From the NCBI GenBank assembly GCA_035430005.1, contig DAOMFV010000054.1:1-31568 (forward strand): a DNA stretch of 31,568 bases, written 5' to 3'. Origin of the DNA: JAEUIE01 sp035430005. GTDB taxonomy: Bacteria; Planctomycetota; Planctomycetia; Gemmatales; HRBIN36. The notes below the pieces were generated by a model. That model worked only from the letters and a program-made list of their open reading frames with translations, did not search any database and was not told the origin of the DNA. The stretch's first letter is position 1. The number at the start of each line of letters is the position of its first letter. Below, piece after piece: positions 15,257-23,926 of the stretch. The position numbers and the translations under genes are program-made.

Positions 15257-15292
15257 CATTTAGCCTCCGGCTTTTCAAGCGGGGGCTAAATG
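15257..15292. repeat. GC-rich palindrome, family (i)
   Basis: A degenerate copy, TAGCCTCCGGCTTTTCAAGC followed by GGGGGCTA, 18 bp from the stop codon of the outer-membrane protein gene and upstream of the blaI promoter. It can fold but has no T-run. Confidence 0.7.
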
Positions 15293-15309
15293 ACCCGGGG
15301 CTCAATGAT

Positions 15310-16206
15310 TCAGAAGCGCCAGCCGATACCGGCGTTGGCGAAGAAGGGGGAGGACTGATCGTTCAGTCCCCAGCCGACGCGGACACCCACTTCGAGATTG
15401 TCGGTCACCAGGTAATGCACACCGGGGCTGAGGTAGTGCTGGGTGAACCCTTCGGCTTTGCCGGTACTGTAGATGCCGAAGTACTCAGCATGAACGTTGA
15501 TCTTTTCGCCGATGGGGATTTTCAACACCACCGACGGTGCCCATTCGTTGAAGTGATCGTGCTCTTCGCTGGCGGTGCCGTACCGGAAGGCGGCATCGAG
15601 CTTCCAGCGGTTGGGGAGTTCCCAGCCAAAGACATAGGTGGCGACGAGATGGGTATCGGTGGAGGCACCGCTGGTGGGTGTGTAGCCTTGCAGGATGAGG
15701 GCGGAACCAGGGGTCCAGCCTTCTGCTTCAGTGAGGCGGTACTTGAAGCCATACAGGACTCGGCTCTCCCGTTCGGTCTGGCCGACACCTTCCAGCGTTT
15801 CAGGCACGCCGCTGATTTCGTAGTTCCAGCCAAGCCGGGCTTCGAGCCGTTCGGTGATGCCATAGCGGACGAGAAGTTCGGGGAAGCTGTGCCCTTCCTT
15901 GACATGGCGGTTATCGGAGAAGGTGTAAGCCGATTCTAGAATGGTCAAGCCCCGGCCGGCGGTGGTGGTAGCGGGTGTGAAGGAGTCGCGATCGGTTTCG
16001 ATTTCGTCGCGCATCTCCGGCTCCCTTTCGGTTTCCTGGCCGAGGGCATCACGGCGAGACTCTTTGGACTTCCAAAGCCTGTCTTCGACAGACCCTTTTT
16101 TCGAGTCGAACACCAAGATACTCGAAGCGGGAGCATTACCGGTTTGGGCAAACGTCGACAACACGGCCAGGAACAAACCGAGGGTTGCCAGTATGAAACG
16201 TATCAC
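15310..16206 (-). CDS. Probable outer-membrane beta-barrel protein (MetA-pathway phenol-degradation / 'transporter' family)
   Basis: The 298-residue secreted protein has a signal peptide, a charged linker rich in Glu, Arg and Lys, and a region of alternating amphipathic strands ('ERLEARLGWNYEISG', 'HLVATYVFGWELPNRWKLDAAFRYG', 'VTDNLEVGVRVGWGLND') ending in an aromatic residue (GIGWRF), typical of a beta barrel. It resembles the barrel family named after phenol-degradation clusters, but no such pathway is here, so the substrate is open. I chose the GTG at 16206, giving MIRFILATLGLFLAVLSTFA as signal peptide, because AGGAG lies 8 bp upstream; ATG 16233 would add nine residues without such a site. 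Confidence 0.75.
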   Translation of the reverse strand: MIRFILATLGLFLAVLSTFAQTGNAPASSILVFDSKKGSVEDRLWKSKESRRDALGQETEREPEMRDEIETDRDSFTPATTTAGRGLTILESAYTFSDNRHVKEGHSFPELLVRYGITERLEARLGWNYEISGVPETLEGVGQTERESRVLYGFKYRLTEAEGWTPGSALILQGYTPTSGASTDTHLVATYVFGWELPNRWKLDAAFRYGTASEEHDHFNEWAPSVVLKIPIGEKINVHAEYFGIYSTGKAEGFTQHYLSPGVHYLVTDNLEVGVRVGWGLNDQSSPFFANAGIGWRF

Positions 16207-16370
16207 GATCAGAACTCCTGCAGCATCAGCCATATCGGTTCAGTATCGACCGGGGGAGAAGTGGAACTTGATGACAAGCCACAACGTTCGACGTTATTTG
16301 TTGTGGAACAAGGTCAAAACCTTGTATCGTTACGACGCTGCTACTCCCCCAGTGCTCATTTCTTTCCTGG

Positions 16371-16754
16371 TTACTTCACCCGCTGGAAGACGATCGTTTC
16401 TTTCCCGTCGCTGATTTCCAACTGGTCGCCGGTGAGTTTGAAATTTACCGTCTCAACGCTTCCTTGCTGCCCCTTATCACCGGTGGCGACGGTCAAGCGT
16501 TTGCCATTCACTTTCCAGGTGCCCTGGCCGTGGTAGACGGTCTTCTTTCCATTGATGACGGTTTCCTCGTCAGCGATCAATACGCCGTTCGATTTGAACT
16601 CCATGTGATGGACGAAGCTGTAGTCATCATCCTTGGAGCTCATAGTCCATTTGCCAACGATCTGATTCTGATCGGGAACCGGAGCTGCAGACAGCGACGT
16701 ATGCGCCGTCAGACAAAGCAACAGCACAGGGACGAACATTCTTATGACAAACAT
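16371..16754 (-). CDS. Small secreted lipocalin-like protein (resembles Gemmata paralogous family TIGR03066)
   Basis: The 127-residue protein has a signal peptide (about 1-23, ending SLSAAP) and a single small domain of repeated strands: 'IVGKWTMSSKDDDYSFVHHMEFKSNGVL', 'GQGTWKVNGKRLTV', 'LEISDGKETIVFQR'. The 'GKW...F..dG.....G.W...g..l.' pattern is that of the small lipocalin-like families expanded in Gemmata. The function of these families is unknown. GAGG lies about 9 bp before ATG 16754. It is a single gene. Confidence 0.65.
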   Translation of the reverse strand: MFVIRMFVPVLLLCLTAHTSLSAAPVPDQNQIVGKWTMSSKDDDYSFVHHMEFKSNGVLIADEETVINGKKTVYHGQGTWKVNGKRLTVATGDKGQQGSVETVNFKLTGDQLEISDGKETIVFQRVK

Positions 16755-16840
16755 GGTAGACCTCGGTTAAAGGAGAGTAGATATTGTTCACACCCCTGTA
16801 CCGATAAGGTTGTTGTTTGTGACAGGCTGATGGACAATCA

Positions 16841-17019
16841 TTTAGCCCCCGGCTCTTTAAGCCGGGGGGCGATCTTGCGAAAGAGCTTTCTTCTAATCAT
16901 GACAAGCATAAGGCGAAGACACGGTGACTGAGTCATGTCACTGTGGCTTCACCTTATGTTCCTGGTTGATACCCGCTCTGTCTGCGCAGATCGCCCCCAG
17001 CTTGAAGAGCCGGGGCTAA
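16841..17019. mobile_element. ~179-bp element bounded by two inverted family (i) palindromes
   Basis: The left end is TTTAGCCCCCGGCTCTTTAA (16841-16860) and on to GGGGGGC; the right end is its inverse, GCCCCCAGCTTGAAGAGCC then GGGGCTAAA (16993-17019). About 120 bp between them contains no gene; a part (TCTTCTAATCATGA...AAGGCGAA) recurs at 23707-23740. It ends 4 bp from the stop codon of the PEP-CTERM gene. Confidence 0.7.
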
Positions 17020-17022
17020 AAA

Positions 17023-18402
17023 TCAGCTCAGCAACTCGGGATCGATCTGGCGGGATCGCCTTCGCCAGATCAGGGCCACGCCGCCGCCGCCCGCGGCGAG
17101 CAGCGCCAACGCTACGGAAGTGGGTTCGGGGACGGCGGCGGTGATGCGCATGAAGTAGACGTCCTGCCCGCCCGTGAAGGTGGCGGAAAACGCGAGGTTG
17201 GCGCCTAAATTGTCTGAGGTCATATCGTAGTAGTCGCCGATCTTGTCTTGCGAGGGATACCCGAGCGTGTGGTTGAACGCTGGCGTGACGGCAATGTTCC
17301 CCAGCCAGGTCACTCCTTCATCATTCGACCAGGCATATTTCATGACGGAGAAATTGTTGTTGGCATTCACGCTGGTATCGTTCCAGATGGCATCGATGCG
17401 GCCATTGGGGGCGACGGACATGGTGCCAAACCACTGATAGGAATTCTCGGCGGCGGGGTTGTTATTCACTTTGACCGGGCTGCTCCAGGTGGCTCCATCG
17501 TCGGTGCTGCGAATGAACATCACATCAAGTGGGTGGGGCCCAGACGAGGGAGCGACCGAAGCCATGACATAGATATGCCCGTTGGCAGCAGTGCCGACCC
17601 AGACCTGGCCTAGCAAACCTGCAGGATTGACGGCGGCAGTGCCGGTGGTAGTGACTCCTCCCAGATTGATGCTGGTGGTAGTGAAGGTGGGCGATTGGGC
17701 GGAAAACTGGGCGTTCGTCGATTTGGCGAAGAGATGGCCAGTTTGATTCAAATCCGAACCGGCGGAATAGAGGGTTCCGTTAGGCCCGACGGCCAGAGTG
17801 CCCCATTTCGTAAAGGGGTTCGGGCCGGTCGTGGGGCTTTCAAACGAAGCTCCGCCGTTGGTCGATCGCGTGAAGCTGGTATTGGCCACCGAACTGAACT
17901 GCACGTTCCAGTTCTGATAGATATTTCCCCGGCCCGGCCCGTTGGTCTTGTCGATGGCGATCCACTGCTTGTCGCCGCCAAACGCGGAGATGGGTGCCCC
18001 CCAGGTGGCTCCACCGTTGGTGGATTTGAAGACTTCCGCGGAAGTGACGGAGCTGAGACTGGAGTAGTAGAAGTTGCCGTCGGCGTCTGAGCGCAAGACG
18101 GGATCGCTGCGAAACAGGCCGGGGGTGAGCACGCTGGCGGTCCAAGTGGCTCCGCCGTTGGTGGTATAGGCTACCCCCGCCTGGCGGAAATTATTGGTGA
18201 TCGTATCGAACTGCCGCCAGCCGATGGCCATGCGGTTGGGATTCGTCGGATCGATCGCCAGCGAAGGCTCATTAGCGGCATCGCCCAGAATGTCCTGGCC
18301 CAGGCCATTGGTATTGACCTGCACATAGTTGAACTGGGCATGGCCCAGCGTCGTCCATCCGAGCGCCAGGGCGAGTGCCAGCAACATCAGGGATTTTTTC
18401 AC
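17023..18402 (-). CDS. Secreted sialidase-fold (BNR/Asp-box) protein with PEP-CTERM sorting signal
   Basis: The 459-residue protein has a signal peptide (MKKSLMLLALALALGWTTLG), a beta-propeller-like body with several Asp-box motifs ('STNGGATW', 'STDDGATW', 'SNDEGVTW', 'TTNGGATW') and a C-terminal PEP-CTERM tail: 'VPEPTSVALALL', a hydrophobic helix with glycines, then 'WRRRSR'. PEP-CTERM proteins are processed by exosortase and sent to the cell surface or matrix. Asp boxes are structural; no sialidase active site is evident, so enzymatic activity is not claimed. GTG at 18402 has GGAG 7 bp upstream; ATG 18417 is the alternative. Confidence 0.85.
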   Translation of the reverse strand: MKKSLMLLALALALGWTTLGHAQFNYVQVNTNGLGQDILGDAANEPSLAIDPTNPNRMAIGWRQFDTITNNFRQAGVAYTTNGGATWTASVLTPGLFRSDPVLRSDADGNFYYSSLSSVTSAEVFKSTNGGATWGAPISAFGGDKQWIAIDKTNGPGRGNIYQNWNVQFSSVANTSFTRSTNGGASFESPTTGPNPFTKWGTLAVGPNGTLYSAGSDLNQTGHLFAKSTNAQFSAQSPTFTTTSINLGGVTTTGTAAVNPAGLLGQVWVGTAANGHIYVMASVAPSSGPHPLDVMFIRSTDDGATWSSPVKVNNNPAAENSYQWFGTMSVAPNGRIDAIWNDTSVNANNNFSVMKYAWSNDEGVTWLGNIAVTPAFNHTLGYPSQDKIGDYYDMTSDNLGANLAFSATFTGGQDVYFMRITAAVPEPTSVALALLAAGGGGVALIWRRRSRQIDPELLS

Positions 18403-18497
18403 GGTTAGGCTCCACATCGTTCTCTAATGAGATTCCAGTCTAAATCGCACCGCATGGAGTTGCAACGCCACATTGGGGGACAATTCCGAAATAGTTC

Positions 18498-18959
18498 TTA
18501 AGCCAGCCCCATCTCCATAAACACACTCACCGGATCATCCCGGTACTCGCCGAACGGGCCGCAGCGCCGGAAGCCGAAGCGTTCATAGAGCTTGATGGCG
18601 GCCAGTTGATGGATGCCCGTTTCCAGCCGAAGGAGAACAACCTGATGTCGGCGGGCATAGTCGGCCAGGTGTTGCAACATCGCCTGGCCAAAGCCCTTGC
18701 CCTGGTAAGCGGGGCGGATGAACATCCGTTTGAGTTCGCCATACTCGTTGCCAAACAGTTTGACACCGCCACAACCGATGGGGATCCCCTCATCGTACAT
18801 CACAAAGAAAGGCACCCGTTCCGTGATGAGCTTCTCGACGCTGAACCCATGCCGGGAACCAGGCGGATAGCCGAACGAGCCGAGATGCTCTTCGAGTTCG
18901 TTGATGAGATTCACCGCATCGGGAGAATCAGGAGGGAGTAGGGTGATGGTGATGGGCAT
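18498..18959 (-). CDS. GNAT-family N-acetyltransferase
   Basis: The 153-residue protein shows the acetyl-CoA-binding motif A 'RMFIRPAYQGKGFGQAMLQHL' in positions about 76-96, with the Q-x-x-G-x-G loop, followed by 'LRLETGIHQLAAIKLYERFGFRRCGPF', the usual C-terminal half of small-molecule GNATs. The acceptor is unknown. The reading frame is open to 19103, but the first 48 codons fall in MITE copy D and read as repeat, so I take ATG 18959 (MPITITLLPPD). It points away from the STAS gene side of the element. Confidence 0.88.
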   Translation of the reverse strand: MPITITLLPPDSPDAVNLINELEEHLGSFGYPPGSRHGFSVEKLITERVPFFVMYDEGIPIGCGGVKLFGNEYGELKRMFIRPAYQGKGFGQAMLQHLADYARRHQVVLLRLETGIHQLAAIKLYERFGFRRCGPFGEYRDDPVSVFMEMGLA

Positions 18960-18968
18960 GCACTCATT

Positions 18969-19171
18969 GTAGTCATCAATCTCCCTCGTGATGACTTGCT
19001 GAGGAAGTGATCCTATCAGCACCTGCGACCCTGTGCCACACTCCGTCTGTACTCGGACGGGGTGTGCCTCGATCGCCTGTCGTAACACCACGAGGGAATG
19101 CATGGAGACACTATAGAGTTCTTCGCAACCACACCCCGACGTGAGTACACGTCGGAGTATGGAACAGTTTC
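18969..19171 (-). mobile_element. MITE-like element, copy D of family (ii)
   Basis: A ~203-bp non-coding element in the orientation of copy A. It starts GTAGTCATCAATCTCC (18969), contains CACACTCCGTC...GACGGGGTGTG (19037-19066, identical to 5300-5329) and CCCCGACGTG-AGTA-CACGTCGGAG (19134-19157), and ends at the inner terminus GGAACAGTTTCC. It lies 9 bp upstream of the GNAT start and so contributes its 5' untranslated region or promoter. Confidence 0.75.
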
Positions 19172-19196
19172 CGAGCGGGATGGGTAGCTTGTCCCC

Positions 19197-19634
19197 CTAC
19201 GCGTCTTCATCTGAGGGTGGCTGCTTCATTGATACCACTCCATCGAGCCACGGTAGGGGAGGCTTGATTCGGGCCGCTACGCCCACCGAGTCATCGCCGG
19301 GATGGGCTTCTATCTTAAAGAGCTTGTCGAATCCCGGGACGGCAAGTTCTTCCAGAAGCTGTGCAGAGACATGGCACAGGCAGAGAGAAACTCCGGAAGG
19401 CTGAACCTTCTTACGCAGCACCACGAGTTTTCCCAACCCGGCGCTGGAAAGGCGCTCGATGCTTCTGAAGTCGAGCATCAATTTCTTACATCCATGTTGT
19501 TGCATATAGGAACGAAAATCCATTCCAATGAGGTGAATCAATGGATCATCAAGACCCATCCTGGTTTTGACTTCAACGACGATCACCTTGCCGAATATCT
19601 GAATATCCAGGTTTGTATCATCCGAATCTGGCAT
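19197..19634 (-). CDS. STAS-domain protein (anti-sigma factor antagonist-like)
   Basis: The 145-residue protein is a single STAS domain: strands 'IQIFGKVIVVEVKT' and 'KKLMLDFRSIERLSSAGLGKLVVLRKKV', the latter with Ser63/Ser64 at the position phosphorylated by anti-sigma kinases in the SpoIIAA/RsbV family, then 'GVSLCLCHVSAQLLEEL' and 'LFKIEAH'. About 25 C-terminal residues follow the domain. In RsbV-type systems the protein releases a sigma factor from its anti-sigma kinase. No RsbW-like kinase or alternative sigma factor is adjacent, so the partner is unknown. Confidence 0.85.
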   Translation of the reverse strand: MPDSDDTNLDIQIFGKVIVVEVKTRMGLDDPLIHLIGMDFRSYMQQHGCKKLMLDFRSIERLSSAGLGKLVVLRKKVQPSGVSLCLCHVSAQLLEELAVPGFDKLFKIEAHPGDDSVGVAARIKPPLPWLDGVVSMKQPPSDEDA

Positions 19635-19731
19635 GAAGAAGAGCCTTTCTTAAAGGCCGTTGAAACACTGATGCTAGATCGCCGGGCCGTGTATTGTTCT
19701 TGGCAAGGACAACCAGTTCTCCGCGTGCTCA

Positions 19732-19761
19732 CCCCCCGGCTTGAAGAGCCGGGGGCTAAAT
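19732..19761. repeat. GC-rich palindrome, family (i)
   Basis: The inverted copy CCCCCCGGCTTGAAGAGCCG then GGGGCTAAA ends 14 bp from the WD40 gene stop codon and lies upstream of the STAS gene. Confidence 0.85.
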
Positions 19762-19774
19762 AGTTCACAAAATA

Positions 19775-21613
19775 CTATCCCCGCTTGAGATCAATCACAT
19801 ACGCCGTGGCGTTGGCGTTGGCGGTGTAGACATAGCGACCATCTTGGGAGATGCTAAGATCACGGATGCTCACATCGGTCTCGCAGACCTGCAGCTCTTT
19901 GCCCGTTGCCACGTCCCACACACGTACCGTGCCATCGCTTCCGGAGGTGAGCAGCTTGCTGCCATCGCCGGTGTAGGCCAGCGCAGTGACCAGCCCGGAG
20001 TGGCCAATGAGTTCCCGCTCTAGTGTCAATTCCGGCAGCGAGTAGAGGCAGATCGATTCGTTCAGCGTAGCCACCGCCAGTTGATTGCCGGCGGGATGTG
20101 CCGCCAGGGCGGTGCCGCCGGTCGCCGTCGTCGCCACCTTGGCCGGCTTGTCGATGTTCCAGATGGTAATGCGGCCTTCCTGGCCCGAACTCTTCCAGTC
20201 GATGCCTGTGACAGCGAGATAAGTCGTGTTCGGAATGAAGGCGACCGATTCGACGGTGCAGCCATCGGTTGCGCCGGGAATGAGCAGTTGGATATCGTTG
20301 GTGTTGATATCCATGATGAAGACATAGCCATCGGTGCTGCCGCCGGTCGCCAGCCGTTGGCCGCTGGCGTCAATCGCCATTGAGGTGATGCGGGTGTTAT
20401 GGTCGTGAACCTGCCCCTCTTGCTTGCCGGTCTGGGTGTTCCAGAAGTAGACTCGGCCATCGTCGTGTCCGCTGGCCAGGCCGGTCGTGCCGGTCTGGTA
20501 GGTGATGGCCGTCGCTAGGCTGGGCAGCGATTCAATGGTCTTCACCGGCGTGCCCTGCTGAGCATCCCACACGTAGATGCTGTGTCCGCCCAGGATAGCT
20601 GCCACCTGATCCTGCTTCGGCGAAAGCCTGATGCGTGAAGCGTGGGTGCTGTCGGCGGTGGTGTGAAGGACATTCTCCCCTGTCGCCACATTCCACAGAA
20701 TGAGCCTGCCATCGGAGCCGCCGCTGAGCAGGTAGCTGCCATCGGGAGTGAACGCCAACTGGGTCACCTCGCCGACGTGACTTTTGAGCTTGCGGATCAC
20801 CTTGCCATGGAACGGTTCCCACAGCCAGATCGTCGCTTCGCTGTCGGTGCTGGCCAGGATCGATCCATCGGGACTGAAGGCGACCGCATGCACCTGATCG
20901 GCCTGGCCGTTCAGGATGAAAACCTGTTCACCCTGAGACACATTCCACAGCCGGCACGTCGTATCCCAGCTTGAGGTGGCAAAGAAGCGCGTCGTCGGAT
21001 GCCAGGCAATGCCCGAGATGCGATCAGAGTGGCCTTTCAGCTTGCCGATCACCACGCCATGTGCGCAGTCAAGCAGGTCGAGGCTGCGATCTTCCCGGCC
21101 CACGGCCAACCGTTGACCATCGGTGGAGAACGAGAGAGAACTGACGGCGCTCGACTCGGTGCCCCATTCACGAATCATGCTCGCTGAGGCGACATCCCAC
21201 AGGCGCACTCGGCCATCGTCGTGACCGGTGGCAAGAACTGAACCATCGGGCCGGAAGCACAGTGCGGAGATCCAGGCTGGTTGTGCAATGACTTTGTTCG
21301 CCAGCCCGGTCTGGGCATTCCAGAAGGTCAGATCATCGGCGGCGGAAGCCAGGCGTGGCTGAGTACCTCCCAGGGCCCACAGCATTTCAAGTTCGCTCAA
21401 GTGCTGATGCTGCAGTTCGCGCCCTTCCTCGGTGTGCCAGTGACGAAGAATGCCAGGCTCTTCGACAGTCCAGGTAGTGCCATCCCACAGGGGAAGCAAG
21501 GCGAGTAGAGTGCCTTCGACACGAAAGCGCGGATCGCCCAGCACCCGGACGACCCGGGCGGGGAGCTTCCAGCCTTTCAGTGCCTGCAATTCAGTGCTCG
21601 ATCCAGTGGCCAT
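19775..21613 (-). CDS. WD40 repeat protein, cytoplasmic
   Basis: The 612-residue protein is built almost entirely of WD40 repeats (a dozen or more), with units such as 'ISALCFRPDGSVLATGHDDGRVRLWD', 'VHAVAFSPDGSILAS' and 'VTALAYTGDGSKLLTSGSDGTVRVWD'. No signal peptide, transmembrane helix or enzyme domain is visible, so it is likely a cytoplasmic scaffold forming one or two propellers. The N-terminal ~80 residues are a distinct, more degenerate part. I take ATG 21613; a TTG at 21628 would add five residues. The long 21633-21716 stem lies upstream, between it and the divergent ybeY. Confidence 0.88.
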   Translation of the reverse strand: MATGSSTELQALKGWKLPARVVRVLGDPRFRVEGTLLALLPLWDGTTWTVEEPGILRHWHTEEGRELQHQHLSELEMLWALGGTQPRLASAADDLTFWNAQTGLANKVIAQPAWISALCFRPDGSVLATGHDDGRVRLWDVASASMIREWGTESSAVSSLSFSTDGQRLAVGREDRSLDLLDCAHGVVIGKLKGHSDRISGIAWHPTTRFFATSSWDTTCRLWNVSQGEQVFILNGQADQVHAVAFSPDGSILASTDSEATIWLWEPFHGKVIRKLKSHVGEVTQLAFTPDGSYLLSGGSDGRLILWNVATGENVLHTTADSTHASRIRLSPKQDQVAAILGGHSIYVWDAQQGTPVKTIESLPSLATAITYQTGTTGLASGHDDGRVYFWNTQTGKQEGQVHDHNTRITSMAIDASGQRLATGGSTDGYVFIMDINTNDIQLLIPGATDGCTVESVAFIPNTTYLAVTGIDWKSSGQEGRITIWNIDKPAKVATTATGGTALAAHPAGNQLAVATLNESICLYSLPELTLERELIGHSGLVTALAYTGDGSKLLTSGSDGTVRVWDVATGKELQVCETDVSIRDLSISQDGRYVYTANANATAYVIDLKRG

Positions 21614-21632
21614 GCCGTGTTCTCTCAAGGTT

Positions 21633-21716
21633 GGGAGGGCGAGGCTCCTGCCGAGCCGTTACGAAGGAGATGGCGTACACCCATCGCCGACGGCTCGGCG
21701 GGAGCCTCGCCCTCCC
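21633..21716. repeat. 27-bp inverted repeat (GGGAGGGCGAGGCTCCTGCC type)
   Basis: Arms 21633-21659 and 21690-21716 match at 26 of 27 positions, the exception being a G-T-compatible change. The core is GGCGAGGCTCCTGCCGAGCC. The 30-bp loop has no clear structure. It lies just upstream of the WD40 gene start and about 90 bp from ybeY. No T-run. Confidence 0.85.
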
Positions 21717-21807
21717 CATTCCTATTACTAGCATGATAAACTGTACCTGAAAGAGGAAGAGTCAGCACCCCTAATTCCGAGAAAGTTCCCCAACAGGTGG
21801 GCCGTTC

Positions 21808-22236
21808 ATGCTGAGTATATCAGTCGCCAACCAGCAGGAAGCGCTGGAACTGGACTTCGCCCGCATCAAAATGGTCGCCCGGGGAGTGCTTGCCGGCGAG
21901 GGAGTCACCGACGGCAAAATCACCCTCGCCTTCATGACCGACCCGGCCATCCATGCCCTGAACAAACGGTTCCTGGAGCACGATGAACCGACTGACGTCA
22001 TCACCTTCCCCTACAGCCAGAAACCGCTGCATGGCGACTTAGCCATCAGCACCGATACCGCCATCACCGCCGCCGCCGAGAGAGGCCACGCCGCCGGCGA
22101 AGAGTTGCTGCTCTACGTCATCCACGGCATCCTCCACCTCTGTGGCTACGACGATACCAGTGAGAAGAAACAGAAAGAGATGCGGCAGAAAGAGGCCGAA
22201 TACTTGAAAAAGTTAAACGTCGTGATGAAGCATTGA
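21808..22236 (+). CDS. ybeY: Endoribonuclease / rRNA maturation factor YbeY
   Basis: YbeY is a zinc-dependent RNase needed for 16S rRNA 3' maturation and ribosome quality control. The 142-residue length is normal. The zinc site is 'HGILHLCGYDD': His106 and His110 are present but the third ligand position, His in the E. coli HxxxHxxxxxH motif, is Asp116. 'LNKRFLEHDEPTDVITFPY' (51-69) is the other family signature. The start is ATG 21808 (MLSISVANQQ). It converges on the phosphorylase gene with 59 bp between stops. Confidence 0.94.
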   Translation: MLSISVANQQEALELDFARIKMVARGVLAGEGVTDGKITLAFMTDPAIHALNKRFLEHDEPTDVITFPYSQKPLHGDLAISTDTAITAAAERGHAAGEELLLYVIHGILHLCGYDDTSEKKQKEMRQKEAEYLKKLNVVMKH

Positions 22237-22295
22237 GGAAAGTAATTGTGACGCATGACGCTGGCCTGAACACTGCCGGGGAAGAGGGAATACAC

Positions 22296-23600
22296 TCACG
22301 TCACCGTCTCCAACACCAACGGCTTCATCGTCATCGAGGCCGCCCCCAGCGTGTACGCATCGCTCACCAGCACAATCGCTTCGGAGAGCCGTGCATCGTT
22401 GTTGTAATAGAGCTCCGCCAGCGCATCGCCCTGATGCACCTTGTCGCCCGGCTTCTTCTTCATCACGATGCCGACGCTGTGATCGATCACATCTTCCACC
22501 TTCTCCCGCCCCGAACCGAGCAGCATCGCCGCCCGGCCCAGTTGCTCGGCATGAATCGAGGCGACGTAACCACTCTGCGGTGAGGGCACATAGTGATGAT
22601 GCTTCGCCTGCGGGAATAAGTTGGTGTCTTCCACCACCCGGGCATCGCCGCCCTGCCGATCAACCATCTCCCGAAACTTGGCCAGCCCCCGACCGCTATT
22701 GAGCGCATCGCGCACCCGGGCTTCCGCTTGCAACAGGTCGGTACATTGCCCCGACAGCAGAACCAGCCAGGCGGCCAGCTTCACCGAGAGCTGTTCCAGA
22801 TCACGAGGCCCCCGGCCCCGCAGCGTCTCGATGGCTTCGATCACTTCCAGGCTGTTGCCTATCGCATGGCCCAACGGATGATCCATATCAGTCAAAAGAG
22901 CGACAGTCCGCACCTTGTGATGCTTGCCGATGTTCACCATCGTCTTGGCCAGTTGCCGGGCCTCCTCGAACGTCTTCATGAACGCCCCATGCCCCACTTT
23001 CACATCGAGCACCAGGCAATGAATGCCCTCAGCGATCTTCTTGCTCATGATCGAGCCGGCAATCAGCGGGATGCTCTCGACGGTGGCTGTCACATCGCGC
23101 AGGGCGTAGAGAATCTTGTCAGCCGGGGCGAGGTTCGCCGTCTGCCCGACGATAGCACAACCCACATCGGCGACCGCCGCGCGAAACTCCGCCATGCTGA
23201 GATCGATGCGGTACCCCGGAATCGATTCGAGCTTATCGAGGGTGCCGCCGGTGTGAGCGAGCCCCCGTCCCGACATCTTGGGCACCTTGCAGCCACATGC
23301 CGCCGCCAGCGGAACAAGAACGAGCGAAGTCTTGTCGCCGACACCCCCGGCCGAGTGCTTACCGACAATGGTGCCGGGAATATCCGACCAGTTCAGCACC
23401 GTGCCCGACTTGACCATCAGAGCCGTCAGCTCCGACGTCTCCTCTTCGTCCAACCCCCGGCAAGTAATCGCCATCAGCATGGCTGAGATCTGGTACGGCT
23501 CCCACGTCTTCTTCGTCGCCCCGTCAATGAAGCATCTCAGCTCTTCGGTTGTCAACCGCAGGCCGTCTCGTTTCTTGCGGATGACATCAACAGCACGCAT
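22296..23600 (-). CDS. Thymidine / pyrimidine-nucleoside phosphorylase
   Basis: The enzyme cleaves pyrimidine (deoxy)nucleosides with phosphate to base and (deoxy)ribose-1-phosphate in nucleoside salvage. The 434-residue length fits. 'GKHSAGGVGDKTSLVLVPLAA' (about 80-100) is the phosphate-binding region and 'MSGRGLAHTGGTLDKLES' (about 109-126) is the family signature; 'IMSKKIAEG' and 'DVKVGHGAFMK' follow. Whether it is DeoA (thymidine-specific) or Pdp (broad) cannot be settled by eye; Lys/Ser substrate contacts are shared. No deo operon partners are nearby. Confidence 0.93.
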   Translation of the reverse strand: MRAVDVIRKKRDGLRLTTEELRCFIDGATKKTWEPYQISAMLMAITCRGLDEEETSELTALMVKSGTVLNWSDIPGTIVGKHSAGGVGDKTSLVLVPLAAACGCKVPKMSGRGLAHTGGTLDKLESIPGYRIDLSMAEFRAAVADVGCAIVGQTANLAPADKILYALRDVTATVESIPLIAGSIMSKKIAEGIHCLVLDVKVGHGAFMKTFEEARQLAKTMVNIGKHHKVRTVALLTDMDHPLGHAIGNSLEVIEAIETLRGRGPRDLEQLSVKLAAWLVLLSGQCTDLLQAEARVRDALNSGRGLAKFREMVDRQGGDARVVEDTNLFPQAKHHHYVPSPQSGYVASIHAEQLGRAAMLLGSGREKVEDVIDHSVGIVMKKKPGDKVHQGDALAELYYNNDARLSEAIVLVSDAYTLGAASMTMKPLVLETVT

Positions 23601-23660
23601 AAGAAGGAGCCAGAAGTAAGAAACCAGGAGTCAGAATAGCGGAACCCGCCAACGTTTCAT

Positions 23661-23745
23661 ATAGCCCCCGGCTCTTCAAGCCGGGGGGCGATCACGCGGG
23701 CGACGTATCTTCTACTCGATGATAAGAAAAGGCGAATGCCTTGTG
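23661..23745. repeat. Family (i) palindrome with flanking element sequence
   Basis: TAGCCCCCGGCTCTTCAAGC then CGGGGGGCGATC (23662-23693), followed by about 50 bp (TCTTCTACTCGATGATAAGA...AAGGCGAA) resembling the interior of the 16841-17019 element. It fills much of the 326-bp gap between the divergent phosphorylase and kinase genes; the rest (23746-23926) shows nothing. Confidence 0.7.
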
Positions 23746-23926
23746 ATGGTGGCATGTCACACAGTGGTGGCTTTGTTGATGATGTTGTGAAAGAACAGTT
23801 TTGTTGTGGCACGGTTAGGAGGCCGAAGAACGAGAAGAAACCCGGCCACCGCCCCTTGCATCACACCCCAACTGCGGTACGATCTGGCAGAATGAAATAC
23901 CACTGCCACCCAATACAAGAAATACG

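Noticed and set aside
18960..19103. 48-residue N-terminal extension of the GNAT protein
   Set aside because: It lies inside MITE copy D; similar frames appear wherever this element occurs.
19302..19763. Plus-strand frame opposite the STAS gene, running into a palindrome
   Set aside because: The minus frame encodes a good STAS domain; the plus frame has no family features and ends in repeat sequence.
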